A stretch of DNA of 41,443 nucleotides from NCBI GenBank assembly GCA_913061155.1, contig CAJXSI010000010.1, forward strand, positions 1 to 41,443, given 5' to 3'. Made by a program: the position numbers and the translations under genes. Under the pieces are notes generated by a model. It saw only the letters and a program-made list of their open reading frames with translations. It did not search any database and was not told the origin of the DNA. The stretch comes from an uncultured Alphaproteobacteria bacterium (GTDB taxonomy: Bacteria > Pseudomonadota > Alphaproteobacteria > UBA7879 > VGCX01). Shown here piece by piece: positions 1 to 9,069 of this stretch. Position 1 is the stretch's first letter, and the number at the start of each line of letters is the position of its first letter.

Positions 1-648
1 CCGCCTTCGATTGAGGCTTTCCAACTTCCGTCTGTATAAGTAAACCCTTCGGCGCCAGGTGTAGCAGAAGCCCCGCCTTCGATTGAGGCTTTCCAAGCTC
101 CATCTGTATAGGTAAATCCTTCGGCGCCAGGTGTAGCAGAAGCCCCTCCTTCGATTGAGGCTTTCCAACTTCCGTCTGTATAGGTAAATCCTTCGGCACC
201 AGGTGTGGCAGAAGCCCCACCTTCGATTGAGGCTTTCCAAGCTCCATCTGTATAAGTAAACCCTTCGGCACCAGGTGTAGCAGAAGCCCCCCCTTCGATT
301 GACGCTTTCCAACTTCCATCTGTATAGGTAAACCCTTCGGCACCAGGTGTAGCAGAAGCCCCGCCTTCGATTGAGGCTTTCCAACTTCCATCTGTATAGG
401 TAAACCCTTGGGCACCAGGTGTAGTAGAAACCCCGCCTTCGATTGAGGCTTTCCAAGCTCCGTCTATATAGCTAAATCCAGCAGCGGCAGGTGTCGTGGA
501 GGGGCCGCCTTCGATTGAGGCAGCCCAATTTGTTCCATTATAACTAAATCCTTCCGCAGCCGGTGTCGTGGTGACCCCTCCTTCAACAGTTGCTTCCCAG
601 CTTGTTCCATTATATTCAAACCCTTCAGCGCCAGGAGTCGTCGTAGTG
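1..648 (-). repeat. 72-bp tandem repeat array (24-residue unit) inside the exoprotein
   Basis: Nine consecutive 72-bp units start at 1, 73, 145, 217, 289, 361, 433, 505 and 577. Each encodes the 24-residue pattern IEGG-x4-PGAEGF-x-Y-x-DG[SA]WKAS, and units toward base 1 are the most alike. From 649 to about 1600 the same GF-Y-W-[AT]S-[IV]E core continues with variable linkers. The unit length is a multiple of three, so copy number can change without breaking the frame. The contig edge inside the array fits short-read assembly collapse, so the true copy number is unknown. Confidence 0.95.
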
Positions 649-3600
649 GTGGTCCATCCCAATTTATTAACATCTTCAACTGAAGCAACCCAGTTTGAAC
701 TGTTATAGACATACCCTGCAGCGGCAGGTGTCGATGTGGTGCCCCCTTCAATTGAGGCGACCCAAGATTCAGAACCACTATTCCAGACAAACCCTTCGGC
801 TGTTGGTGTTGTGGTATTTATCGTCGTTCCTACATTGTTAACATTTTCAATCGTTGCTTTCCAACTTCCGTCTGTATAGTTAAACCCTTCAGCTGCTGGC
901 GTTGCTGTATTTCTGGTTGATCCCAAATTATTGATATCCTCAACTGTTGCTTCCCAGACATTCCCCTCAGAATTATAGACATATCCATCAGCTGCAGGGA
1001 CGGTACTGGTGCCACCTTCGATTGAGGCAACCCAATTTGTTCCATTATAACTAAATCCTTCCGCAGCTGGCGTCGTTGTGGTTTTGGTTGATCCCAAATT
1101 ATTGGTATCTTCAATTGTTGCTTCCCAGACATTCCCCTCAGAATTATAGACATACCCATCAGCTGCAGGGACGGTACTGGTACCGCCTTCAATTGAGGCA
1201 ACCCAATTTGTTCCATTATAACTAAACCCTGCCGCGGCAGGTGCTGTGGAGGACCCACCTTCAATTGAGGCGACCCAGTTGGTTCCATTATAACTAAATC
1301 CTGCCGCAGCCGGTGTCGTGGTGCCCCCCCCTTCAATTGTTGCTTCCCAAGATTTAGAAACATTATTCCAAGCAAACCCCTCAGTTACCGGGGTTGTTGT
1401 TGTTGTTGTGTTCCCAACATTAGCAATATTTTCAACTGTGGCAACCCAGGCACCAGCCCCACTGTTTCCATTGGGGTCATAAGCATACCCAACAGTCGTT
1501 GGATCCGTTGTTTGGAGTCCTACTCCAGATACTTCAACTTCTGTATCATTTGTTTCCCAAACACCTAAATTACCATTATAGGTGAATCCCCTTGTTTCTG
1601 GATCAGCAATCTCAATTGTATCCTTTTCTGAGTTTATTACTATAGCCCCTTGCCAACCTGTACCGGCTGTATAATCATATCCAGCCCCAGAATCAGGGGC
1701 AATGTCCGTCGATGTGTCAGGGTCTTCGGTAATGGCCGTTGTGACAGAATCATTGATAACATAGCTTGATGAAGCCGTTTTGCCATTTACAACAGGGTTC
1801 GCCGTATCAATGTCGTAAGTGCTGTAGGTACCGCTATCTGTATCTAAAATTTGGATACTTTGATAGGGAGAAATAACAGCATCCCCTTCTGAAAAAACAA
1901 GTTTCATAACGCCGTTTGTTGCCCTATCAATTGACACAGCATCAGCGCTTGTTAAGCTTGACGCCAATTTCCCCTGCCACTGTGTAAAGTTGGTTATGGG
2001 GTCTGCTCCATTATCTTTCCAGAACCTGAAAAAAATATCAGTGGCATCAGGTATAATAGCTGTTGGTAGATTGGCTAATTGACCTGCTATTACCCCATAA
2101 GATTCGTCTGTTCCCAGTGTATCCCAAACTATATGCCCTGAATCAAAACTGCCAACGTTTACATTAGGAAGCGTAATACTATCTTTCATAGTAATGTCTG
2201 TTGTACTACTATTACCAATCATAAGGTTTACAGAGCTTGCCTTAAGGCTTTCAATAGTTAATCTTGACAGTTTAAGCAACCCATTTTCTGCCAATCCAAT
2301 AAGTCCGGCAACATTATTAACATTGCCTTCAGCACCGGTGACGCTTGTGATTTTTGATATTCTTGCATCGGTAATAGAGACATTGTTTCCATCATCTTTT
2401 GCACGTCCAATTAGGCCACCCACATTGCTGGTTCCCGAAATCGCTCCAATTGTACCAACTGTTAAATTCGATAGGATGACAGCGTTCCCGTTACCTTCTG
2501 CACGTCCAATTAGACCACCCACATTGTTGATGCCCAAAATTGCTCCAATTGTACCAACTGTTAAATTCGATAGGTTAATATTTCTTGCATTTATATTACC
2601 TATTAGTCCCCCAACAAAGTTACTACTTGAATCTCCAATTGCCCCGATAGATGTAATTGATAAAGGATTGTTTATTTTAAAAGATGTTGATCCTCCGCTC
2701 TCGTATAAATGTCCAACAAGCCCCCCTGCGTAATTCCCTCCTGAAACATTGCCAATGGAATTAATAGTTACCCCATCATTAATGGTGAAATTAGTACTGT
2801 CCCCTATTGCACCTACAAGACCACCTACGGCTGTTTTTCCGGTACCTGTTAAAGTAACGTTGCCAATCGTTATGGCCCCTGTCCCCGTCCCCGTTAAAGT
2901 TAAATCAGACCCCGCCACCAGCGCCCCGACAAGCCCCCCAGCTGTATGATCACTAGATGTAACAGAAGCAACAGTTATTGTATTGTTGCCAGTAAATTTG
3001 TTACTTCCTCCTGATGATAGACCAATCATTCCACCAGTATTGCCTGCGCCAGAAACGGCGCCAATTTCATATGAAGTATTCTGAGCAGAACTTATAGTTC
3101 CACTATTATACCCTATGATTCCACCGGTTCCAACAGCCCCTGTTACAGAATCAACAGTTATTGTTCCCTTATCAAAAAATTGGCTACTTCCCCCTGATGC
3201 TATACCGATCATCCCACCAGTACTGGTTGTGCCAGAAACGTCTCCAATTTCATACTGAGTATTAAAAGAACGTATAAGCCCACTATTCGTCCCTACGATC
3301 CCACCGGTTCCAGCAGACCCTGTTACAGAGCCTACTGTATATGTTAAATCTTTTGTAGAAAGGTATTGATAGGCAGGTATGTTATTGGCAATACTTCCTT
3401 GCCCTGTTATATCCCCCCTTGTCATATTGGCATAGGCAATCAAATTTAACGTTGACATTGTATCCATAAGGGGTTCTGTACCTGCTATGTCGATACTGGC
3501 GCGATTCAAAACACCAACTTTCGTTCCATCCATAAGCCCGCTTGACCTAACTTCGGTAACAGTTGATGCATCTTTCAGCCCCATAATACCAAAATTGCTC

Positions 3601-5507
3601 CTGCTGGCTAATGATCCTGGTAATGTTGCATTTGTAACATCTGCTGTATAGTGTGTGCCCGGAACCAATTCAATTGCATCCCCCCCTGTCGTATCTCTAC
3701 TGAATCCATACTTTATAATATTTATTGAAATCGCCGCCGACAGAGAAGAAGTAAAGTTAGGTTCTGTACCCGATGGGGTACTTATAACAACAAAATTTCT
3801 TCCAGAAACATCAGAACTTATGTGTTTACTCGAGTCTATTCCTATTTGTCCATAAGGATCAGTGATCCATAAAATAAGATTCCCATAATCACTTAAAGTA
3901 ATATTTTCTACAATCCCGAAGTCCTTACTAACTAAGACCAGATCATGTTCAGAAGGTACATTAACAGGGGCAAGAATATTTATAGCACCAGTAGCTTCAA
4001 GAAATACTGTTCCAAGCCCAAGCCATTCTTCTATAGAGCTAGCAGCAACCGTAATGGAAGAATCGTTCACGTGGTTCGTAGATTCGATTTTCAATATACT
4101 AGGATCTATCAAGAATTGGCCAGCTGTTCCTGTTCCATAATTTTTAAAACGCACTTGTTCCGACCTTATACTACCCAAAGAAAAGTCCCCTGTTAATTGT
4201 GAAAGTTCAATAAAACCGCCATTTCCTTTGCCCCAAGCCTCAACATTTGTCGTTCCTTTAAAATCCATATTGTTCTTTGCAATTGCAAAAATTTGGCCTG
4301 CTTTTCCGCCCCCTTTATTTCGTTGGGCAAGTAATATGGCTCCTTCTGAAATTGTCACGTCATCAGCATAAGCAATAGGCTTGCCTTTTGGTCCCTGCGA
4401 ATCTTTAATAACAAGGCGTGTCCCCCCAACCTCGATCCGTCCTGCGGCATAATCACCGCTTGCATCTAAAACAGCCGTATCACCAATATCTATTTTCTTG
4501 GCTTTGACCTTGATATCCCCGGCTGTACTTTTGTCTTTCCCTGTTGCTTTTGTTTGGACCTTTCCATTTATTTTTATGGCCCCCTTCCCGGCATCAAAAA
4601 CGATGTTGCCTGCAGCATCTATAGAAGTCCCACCGGCATCAACATAGCCTTCAACGTTGATACTGTTTCGCAAAACTTTATCCATTCCAGAGAGTGTCAG
4701 ATTAACATCACCGCCTTTTGTTTCTATTCTGGCTGATTTTGAAATATCAATACTTGCATCGTCTAAGACACCATCTGCGCGAAAGCTGATAAGGTCATCA
4801 TCAAACTTTACCCATACTTTTTCCCCCGCAATTCCATTAACTTGTATTTTTTTTCCTTTAATAAGGCCGTCTTCAGTAATGTTTGCCCCAATAAATCCAA
4901 GAATTCCCCCATCATCAATTTGTATGGATCCCTTGCTAAAGATGCCGCCGCCAGGGATAACATCAAAAAGCAAATTTCCCCCGTTGGCAAAATTACGCGC
5001 GCTGGCATCAGAAAAATGGGCCGCCGCCACCACAAGGTTGCTTGCATTAATCGTTGACCCTTCGTGGAAAATGAAACCAGGTCCTGTCAAAAAGACATCG
5101 CCCTGGTTAACTTTCATGGTTCCCCAAATATTTGCGGGATGGTCCCCCCCTACTCTGAAAACTGATTTTGATCCTGCACTTTGTTGGGAAACATTAACCG
5201 TATGTCCGCGGGCGATGTTATAGGAATGAAAATCACCAACATTCCGACTGGGGCCTGTTTTGATTGTCATTGACTTTCCATCCACAGCTGTTGTTGCAGA
5301 AATGGATCCATGTGATGCATGGGAAAATTCTGGAAGTTTAGGTGACGCCACCACAGGCGGCGATTTCACAGAAGGAGTTGCAGGAGAAGGTGTTGCAGGA
5401 CTCACAGAAACAGTTGCACCCTTTAAAGGTACAGTTCCAAAAGAATCTAAAGCCAGAATAATATAAAATATCCCAATTAATTTATATATGCCTTTTAAGG
5501 CCGCCAT
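1..5507 (-). CDS. Giant two-partner-secretion exoprotein (FHA/adhesin-like), 3' end off contig
   Basis: One frame is open from the ATG at 5507 to base 1, giving at least 1835 residues with no stop; AGGAAAA lies just upstream of the start. Residues 1-24 form a signal peptide, followed by a Pro/Ser/Thr-rich stretch. Residues about 90-180 match the TPS/haemagglutination-activity secretion domain (FHSYNIARGHTVNV; GDVFLTGPGFIFHEGSTINA, the counterpart of the usual NPNGI region). About 725-1080 carries GLUG-type repeats (GGLIGRA, GGMIG, GGLVG cores). From about 1305 to the edge are Trp-containing repeats (GFTYTDGSWKASIEGG). Proteins of this family cross the outer membrane through a TpsB/Omp85 partner and act as surface or secreted adhesins; no partner gene is in this window. 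The C-terminus is missing because the contig ends inside the repeats. Adhesin function is inferred from family. Confidence 0.85.
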   Translation of the reverse strand, partial: MAALKGIYKLIGIFYIILALDSFGTVPLKGATVSVSPATPSPATPSVKSPPVVASPKLPEFSHASHGSISATTAVDGKSMTIKTGPSRNVGDFHSYNIARGHTVNVSQQSAGSKSVFRVGGDHPANIWGTMKVNQGDVFLTGPGFIFHEGSTINASNLVVAAAHFSDASARNFANGGNLLFDVIPGGGIFSKGSIQIDDGGILGFIGANITEDGLIKGKKIQVNGIAGEKVWVKFDDDLISFRADGVLDDASIDISKSARIETKGGDVNLTLSGMDKVLRNSINVEGYVDAGGTSIDAAGNIVFDAGKGAIKINGKVQTKATGKDKSTAGDIKVKAKKIDIGDTAVLDASGDYAAGRIEVGGTRLVIKDSQGPKGKPIAYADDVTISEGAILLAQRNKGGGKAGQIFAIAKNNMDFKGTTNVEAWGKGNGGFIELSQLTGDFSLGSIRSEQVRFKNYGTGTAGQFLIDPSILKIESTNHVNDSSITVAASSIEEWLGLGTVFLEATGAINILAPVNVPSEHDLVLVSKDFGIVENITLSDYGNLILWITDPYGQIGIDSSKHISSDVSGRNFVVISTPSGTEPNFTSSLSAAISINIIKYGFSRDTTGGDAIELVPGTHYTADVTNATLPGSLASRSNFGIMGLKDASTVTEVRSSGLMDGTKVGVLNRASIDIAGTEPLMDTMSTLNLIAYANMTRGDITGQGSIANNIPAYQYLSTKDLTYTVGSVTGSAGTGGIVGTNSGLIRSFNTQYEIGDVSGTTSTGGMIGIASGGSSQFFDKGTITVDSVTGAVGTGGIIGYNSGTISSAQNTSYEIGAVSGAGNTGGMIGLSSGGSNKFTGNNTITVASVTSSDHTAGGLVGALVAGSDLTLTGTGTGAITIGNVTLTGTGKTAVGGLVGAIGDSTNFTINDGVTINSIGNVSGGNYAGGLVGHLYESGGSTSFKINNPLSITSIGAIGDSSSNFVGGLIGNINARNINLSNLTVGTIGAILGINNVGGLIGRAEGNGNAVILSNLTVGTIGAISGTSNVGGLIGRAKDDGNNVSITDARISKITSVTGAEGNVNNVAGLIGLAENGLLKLSRLTIESLKASSVNLMIGNSSTTDITMKDSITLPNVNVGSFDSGHIVWDTLGTDESYGVIAGQLANLPTAIIPDATDIFFRFWKDNGADPITNFTQWQGKLASSLTSADAVSIDRATNGVMKLVFSEGDAVISPYQSIQILDTDSGTYSTYDIDTANPVVNGKTASSSYVINDSVTTAITEDPDTSTDIAPDSGAGYDYTAGTGWQGAIVINSEKDTIEIADPETRGFTYNGNLGVWETNDTEVEVSGVGLQTTDPTTVGYAYDPNGNSGAGAWVATVENIANVGNTTTTTTPVTEGFAWNNVSKSWEATIEGGGTTTPAAAGFSYNGTNWVASIEGGSSTAPAAAGFSYNGTNWVASIEGGTSTVPAADGYVYNSEGNVWEATIEDTNNLGSTKTTTTPAAEGFSYNGTNWVASIEGGTSTVPAADGYVYNSEGNVWEATVEDINNLGSTRNTATPAAEGFNYTDGSWKATIENVNNVGTTINTTTPTAEGFVWNSGSESWVASIEGGTTSTPAAAGYVYNSSNWVASVEDVNKLGWTTTTTTPGAEGFEYNGTSWEATVEGGVTTTPAAEGFSYNGTNWAASIEGGPSTTPAAAGFSYIDGAWKASIEGGVSTTPGAQGFTYTDGSWKASIEGGASATPGAEGFTYTDGSWKASIEGGASATPGAEGFTYTDGAWKASIEGGASATPGAEGFTYTDGSWKASIEGGASATPGAEGFTYTDGAWKASIEGGASATPGAEGFTYTDGSWKASIEG

Positions 5508-5573
5508 TACTTTTCCTGTTTTTTATTATATTTAAATACTATCATTTATTTATATAAAGTACAGCAGAATTAA

Positions 5574-5601
5574 TTGAAAAACCTGGTTTTTTTACTATAG
5601 T
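5574..5601 (+). promoter_or_regulatory. Candidate sigma70 promoter for the 5708 gene
   Basis: In the 200-bp divergent gap, TTGAAA (5574-5579) and TATAGT (5596-5601) are separated by 16 bp. That is close to consensus for a housekeeping promoter reading toward the gene at 5708, leaving a leader of about 100 nt. A short palindrome (AAAAACC-T-GGTTTTT) overlaps the spacer and could be an operator, though AT-rich DNA produces such matches by chance. Confidence 0.35.
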
Positions 5602-5707
5602 TCAAGTATAAAAAAGCTTAATCAAAAAAACATAGATAGATCTTCTTTTTCAAGAAAGTTTTTGTTATATTGAATGATCTAAATAAAATAATATAAAAAA
5701 GGGGCTT

Positions 5708-6976
5708 TTGTTGAAAAAAACTTGGATCATAACATGTCTGCTATTTAGCCTGTTTACTGATATTTGTTGGGCTAAAACAAAAATAACCCATGTTCAAATT
5801 CAAGAAAACAATGGAATCACCCAAATTATTTTTGATATGGATGCCTTAATATATCCTGAGGCTACGTTAAACAAATCCGATAATCATATTATCGTTACCA
5901 TTCCCAATGAATCTGATTGGGATATTCCAGAAATAAATGAATCAATGGTTGGTTTTTTTGAAGGCTACAAGATAGAAAACCAGAATGGTAAAAGGTTTTT
6001 TAAGGCCGATGTTTTGCCGGGTGTTAAGGTAGTGGATAGTTACAGTGTGAATGATGACCCGAAAAAACCCCAATTTGTCATAGAAATTTCAAAAGATAAG
6101 ACAGATAATTTCGCCACCACACCTTTTTCTGATCCCGACGAAATGCACGAAACAACAACGGTTGATGATCAAACATCAAAACCTGTAATTACAGCCCCCG
6201 AAGAAAGTATAAAAGAACTTTTAATTGGAACAGCCCCAGGGTTTACTGTTTTCAAAATACGCCTTGGCACATCTTCCGATATTAAAGCCTATCAAAAATC
6301 AGATCGTGTAATCATTGATGTTCCACAGACGGATTGGTCACAAGTTCAAGCGGGAGAGAAATTTCTTGGCGTCATGCGGGATACCAAAACGGGAAATATT
6401 ATTACCATAGAAACCCCTGTGCAAGATTGGGATGATAACGATTCTTCTGAAAAGCCTAAAAGTATGATAATCGATTATTTTGTGGAAGAAGAAACGCCTG
6501 GCAAACAGCAATTAATAGTACGCCTTGAACCAGATGTCCACATGATAAGCGAGTTGCGGAAAAAAGAAGGAAAAGACTTGTATTATGTTCTGAAATTTAA
6601 GAAGAAAAATGTTACAAGAAACACAGTGGGCACAAGAAAAAATAGTCAGCCAGCTGGCTTAATAGCAAGAGGTACAGTTGCTGGAAATACACCTGTTGTG
6701 GCCGCCAAACGACCATCGACCATCAAAATGTTACAGGATATAGAAACAAAAACTGATCCTTTCAAAGCAGAATCTATTGCTCATAAAGAAAGAAAATTCA
6801 AAAAAGAACCTTCCATAGTTCCACAAAAACGCCCTATTGTTTATAACAAAATATTACCACCTAAAAACCCGATGATGGATCGATTAAGCAGAAATGCCGA
6901 GGCACAAACAAGTTCCGAACAAGGATCAACCCCAGACTGGGTAATGGATGCCCGTAAAAAGATAAAGCGGAAATAG
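5708..6976 (+). CDS. Secreted protein with AMIN-like beta domains, no enzymatic domain
   Basis: 422 residues. It begins with two consecutive TTG codons (5708 and 5711) behind AAAAAGGGG; no in-frame ATG lies upstream, so a TTG start is likely. Residues 1-22 are a signal peptide ending in CWA. The part from about 24 to 125 (ITHVQIQENNGITQIIFDMD followed by a LNKSDNHIIVTIP strand) and a second part from about 180 to 260 (VFKIRLGTSS, RVIIDVPQTDW) have the alternating-strand pattern of AMIN domains, which target periplasmic proteins to peptidoglycan. The last 130 residues are Lys/Pro-rich and look disordered. No amidase or secretin domain follows. An envelope-anchoring role is inferred; the AMIN assignment needs a profile search. 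Confidence 0.75.
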   Translation: MLKKTWIITCLLFSLFTDICWAKTKITHVQIQENNGITQIIFDMDALIYPEATLNKSDNHIIVTIPNESDWDIPEINESMVGFFEGYKIENQNGKRFFKADVLPGVKVVDSYSVNDDPKKPQFVIEISKDKTDNFATTPFSDPDEMHETTTVDDQTSKPVITAPEESIKELLIGTAPGFTVFKIRLGTSSDIKAYQKSDRVIIDVPQTDWSQVQAGEKFLGVMRDTKTGNIITIETPVQDWDDNDSSEKPKSMIIDYFVEEETPGKQQLIVRLEPDVHMISELRKKEGKDLYYVLKFKKKNVTRNTVGTRKNSQPAGLIARGTVAGNTPVVAAKRPSTIKMLQDIETKTDPFKAESIAHKERKFKKEPSIVPQKRPIVYNKILPPKNPMMDRLSRNAEAQTSSEQGSTPDWVMDARKKIKRK

Positions 6977-6978
6977 AA

Positions 6979-7197
6979 TTGCAGGCGTCTTTAAAAAAGA
7001 AAATAATTGAAACTTGCGATGAAAAGATTGCAAAGAAGGGTCCCAATGTAGGGCTATCCTTTTATGCTTTCTTTGCCAATAAAAATGATGACCCCGTTTT
7101 ATTAATGGCAGCAGCTGAATGGTGGATTAAAACCCACCGCCTGGACCATTTTGAAAAAGCTGTAAAAATTAAAGAGATGGTTCTGTCTGACAAATAG
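6979..7197 (+). CDS. Small conserved-looking hypothetical protein (72 aa)
   Basis: It starts with TTG two bases after the stop of the preceding gene, so the two are probably co-transcribed. The ribosome-binding site is weak and the true start could lie a few codons inside the upstream gene. The protein is predicted helical (LLMAAAEWWIKTHRLDHFEK near residues 41-60), with no signal peptide or membrane segment. I do not recognise the family. Its composition (charged helices, a Trp pair) looks like a real soluble protein and no competing frame is plausible. Confidence 0.55.
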   Translation: MQASLKKKIIETCDEKIAKKGPNVGLSFYAFFANKNDDPVLLMAAAEWWIKTHRLDHFEKAVKIKEMVLSDK

Positions 7198-7212
7198 TTA
7201 CAAACAAACGGA

Positions 7213-7752
7213 TTACAGGCTTCTAGGCCGCGAAACTGCGACGGCTAAAGAATAGGATTTTTCCCTTAATTCTTTACTGGCAGCAGCCCTTCTTTGTGCT
7301 ATTAACCTTTGCCTTCTTTCACTATTTGTCTTTGATATTTCATCCGCCCTTTCTTTGTGACTAAGAACTCTGCACACAAGGCTGGAAGAACTTTCCCTTG
7401 AAGATAGTGTATATTTTCCACGACCTATCTTCACCAAATTTTTTTCAGGATCAATTGTTACTTTATTGAAAGTGTTGAAACGGCCTTTTATATAATAAAC
7501 TATTCCCGACCTTAAATGAATGACTCCTCTTCTTAAATCCTCTAGGGTTAATGTTCTTCCTCTGGGTTTAGAAAGGGTAGACATAAAAGTTGGGCGAGAT
7601 TTTTCTTCGGCAGGTAATGTGGCTGGGGCACTTAATCTCATCCTTGCAAAAGACTTCGCAAGTTCGTCCATTCCTGTTTCTTTTGATGCTGCGGCACCTT
7701 TTACCTGTGGGGCAAATAAAATTGCAGCCACTATAAATAGTTTCAAGTTCAT
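7213..7752 (-). CDS. Secreted hypothetical protein (179 aa)
   Basis: ATG at 7752. Residues 1-19 (MNLKLFIVAAILFAPQVKGA) form a clear signal peptide, so the product is exported. The mature part is basic and Ser/Arg-rich; residues 75-115 include two short predicted strands (IVYYIKGRFNTF, KNLVKIGRGKYTLS) and the C-terminus is a charged helix. There is one cysteine in the mature part. It converges on the 6979 gene with a 15-bp gap and lies 16 bp downstream of namZ, with which it may be co-transcribed. No family recognised. Confidence 0.7.
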   Translation of the reverse strand: MNLKLFIVAAILFAPQVKGAAASKETGMDELAKSFARMRLSAPATLPAEEKSRPTFMSTLSKPRGRTLTLEDLRRGVIHLRSGIVYYIKGRFNTFNKVTIDPEKNLVKIGRGKYTLSSRESSSSLVCRVLSHKERADEISKTNSERRQRLIAQRRAAASKELREKSYSLAVAVSRPRSL

Positions 7753-7768
7753 CTCTGACCCTTTGATA

Positions 7769-8929
7769 TTAATAGATTAAGTGATTTTTTATACGTTTGA
7801 TCCAGATAGATTTATCAAAATTGGCCAGGTTGTCAATGTTTTGCTTCGTTATTGTATCTTTTTGAAAGGCTGCCCGGACTTTTGTATCCCCAGTTAAAAT
7901 ATCAATGGGCATTTTGACCGTTTCATATTCATAAGGCGGACCAAGCCATTCAAATTTATTGGGCCATAAATTTTTAATTTCAGCCATAATTGTTAAAACA
8001 GTACGATAAGATTCAAATTTATCCAGATCTGTTGGAATAATACGGACACCGCCACATGTCTGATTCACCCATTTATCAAAGGTAGGAATAAATTGAGTAG
8101 GCAAAAAATCAACCCCAGCAAGATTATGCTGTTTCACCGCATCAACCAATTTATAAGGGTCGACAAAGGGGGCGCCGATAACTTCAAAAGGAACAGTTGT
8201 CCCCCTGCCTTCAGATAAATTTGTGCCCTCCAAAATAACAGCCCCAGGGTACGGAACACAGCTTTGCCAGGTTGGAATATTGGGGGATGTTGCCAGCCAG
8301 TTTAACCCAGTTTTATCCCAGCACATGGAACGATCCCATCCCTGCATCGGAATAATTTCAAGGTCAACATCCAGGTTCAGTTCAGCCATAAATAACTTTG
8401 CAATTTCACCTATGGTCAAGCTATGACGCATGGGAATATCGTGCAACCCCACAAAACTTGTATATTTTTTATTTAAAATTGGGCCTTCAAAATGGGTGCC
8501 GCCTATAGGATTTGGGCGATCCAAAATAATAACCTTAAATCCTTTTTCAGCCGCTGATTCAAGACAATAAAATAAAGTCCAGATAAAGGTATAAACCCGG
8601 GTGCCGACATCCTGTAAATCCACTACAACTGCGTCAATGCCATCTAACATTTCCGGGCTGGGCTTGCGGGTTTCTGAATATAAACTGTAAACAGGAAGGC
8701 CATGCAGTTGCGCATGACTTGATTCAATCATATTGGCTTGTTGTTCTTGCCACAATCCATGTTGGGGGCTGAAAATTCGTTTAAAGGTTTTGGGGTAACG
8801 GTCCAGTAAAACATCCCAAATATACGAATGACTTTTGTTAACCGATGCCGAATTTGCCAGCAAGGCAAAATTCACACCTTCCAGTTTTTCTGGATATTTT
8901 TTTATTAATACGTCTGAACCTAATAACAT
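7769..8929 (-). CDS. namZ: Exo-beta-N-acetylmuramidase NamZ-like (DUF1343, GH171)
   Basis: 386 residues covering the whole DUF1343 family. Family landmarks are visible: SPQHGLW at about 54-60, VVVDLQDVGTRVYTF near 105-120, IILDRPNPIGG near 138-148, and LEGTNLSEGRGTTVPFE near 233-250. The B. subtilis member (YbbC/NamZ) removes non-reducing MurNAc from peptidoglycan fragments. Unlike many homologues this copy has no N-terminal signal peptide; it starts directly at MLLGSDVLIKKYPEKLEG. If the start is right it would act in the cytoplasm, for instance in muropeptide recycling. The assignment to the family is firm; the substrate is inferred. Confidence 0.9.
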   Translation of the reverse strand: MLLGSDVLIKKYPEKLEGVNFALLANSASVNKSHSYIWDVLLDRYPKTFKRIFSPQHGLWQEQQANMIESSHAQLHGLPVYSLYSETRKPSPEMLDGIDAVVVDLQDVGTRVYTFIWTLFYCLESAAEKGFKVIILDRPNPIGGTHFEGPILNKKYTSFVGLHDIPMRHSLTIGEIAKLFMAELNLDVDLEIIPMQGWDRSMCWDKTGLNWLATSPNIPTWQSCVPYPGAVILEGTNLSEGRGTTVPFEVIGAPFVDPYKLVDAVKQHNLAGVDFLPTQFIPTFDKWVNQTCGGVRIIPTDLDKFESYRTVLTIMAEIKNLWPNKFEWLGPPYEYETVKMPIDILTGDTKVRAAFQKDTITKQNIDNLANFDKSIWIKRIKNHLIY

Positions 8930-9069
8930 TTTTTATATTTCTCTGTGCATCTTAATATAATTGAAATCTAAGCATAAAATACAGAAAATTACCAATGCTA
9001 AAATATATTGGACCTTTCTTTTTCTTTCTTTTTCTGCTTAAATCCTAAGAAATATAGAAAGATATAAGA

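Noticed and set aside
1-648. CRISPR-like regular repeats
   Set aside because: The units are contiguous 72-bp coding repeats with no unique spacers and keep the reading frame.
464-1375. Leu/Gln-rich minus-strand ORFs at 464-790 and 830-1375
   Set aside because: They are out-of-frame readings of the exoprotein repeat array; their low-complexity protein reflects the repeat period, and the in-frame exoprotein is open throughout.
2194-5466. Several plus-strand ORFs antisense to the exoprotein
   Set aside because: They are Pro/Ser/Ile-rich shadows of the GLUG and secretion-domain codons, without ribosome-binding sites.
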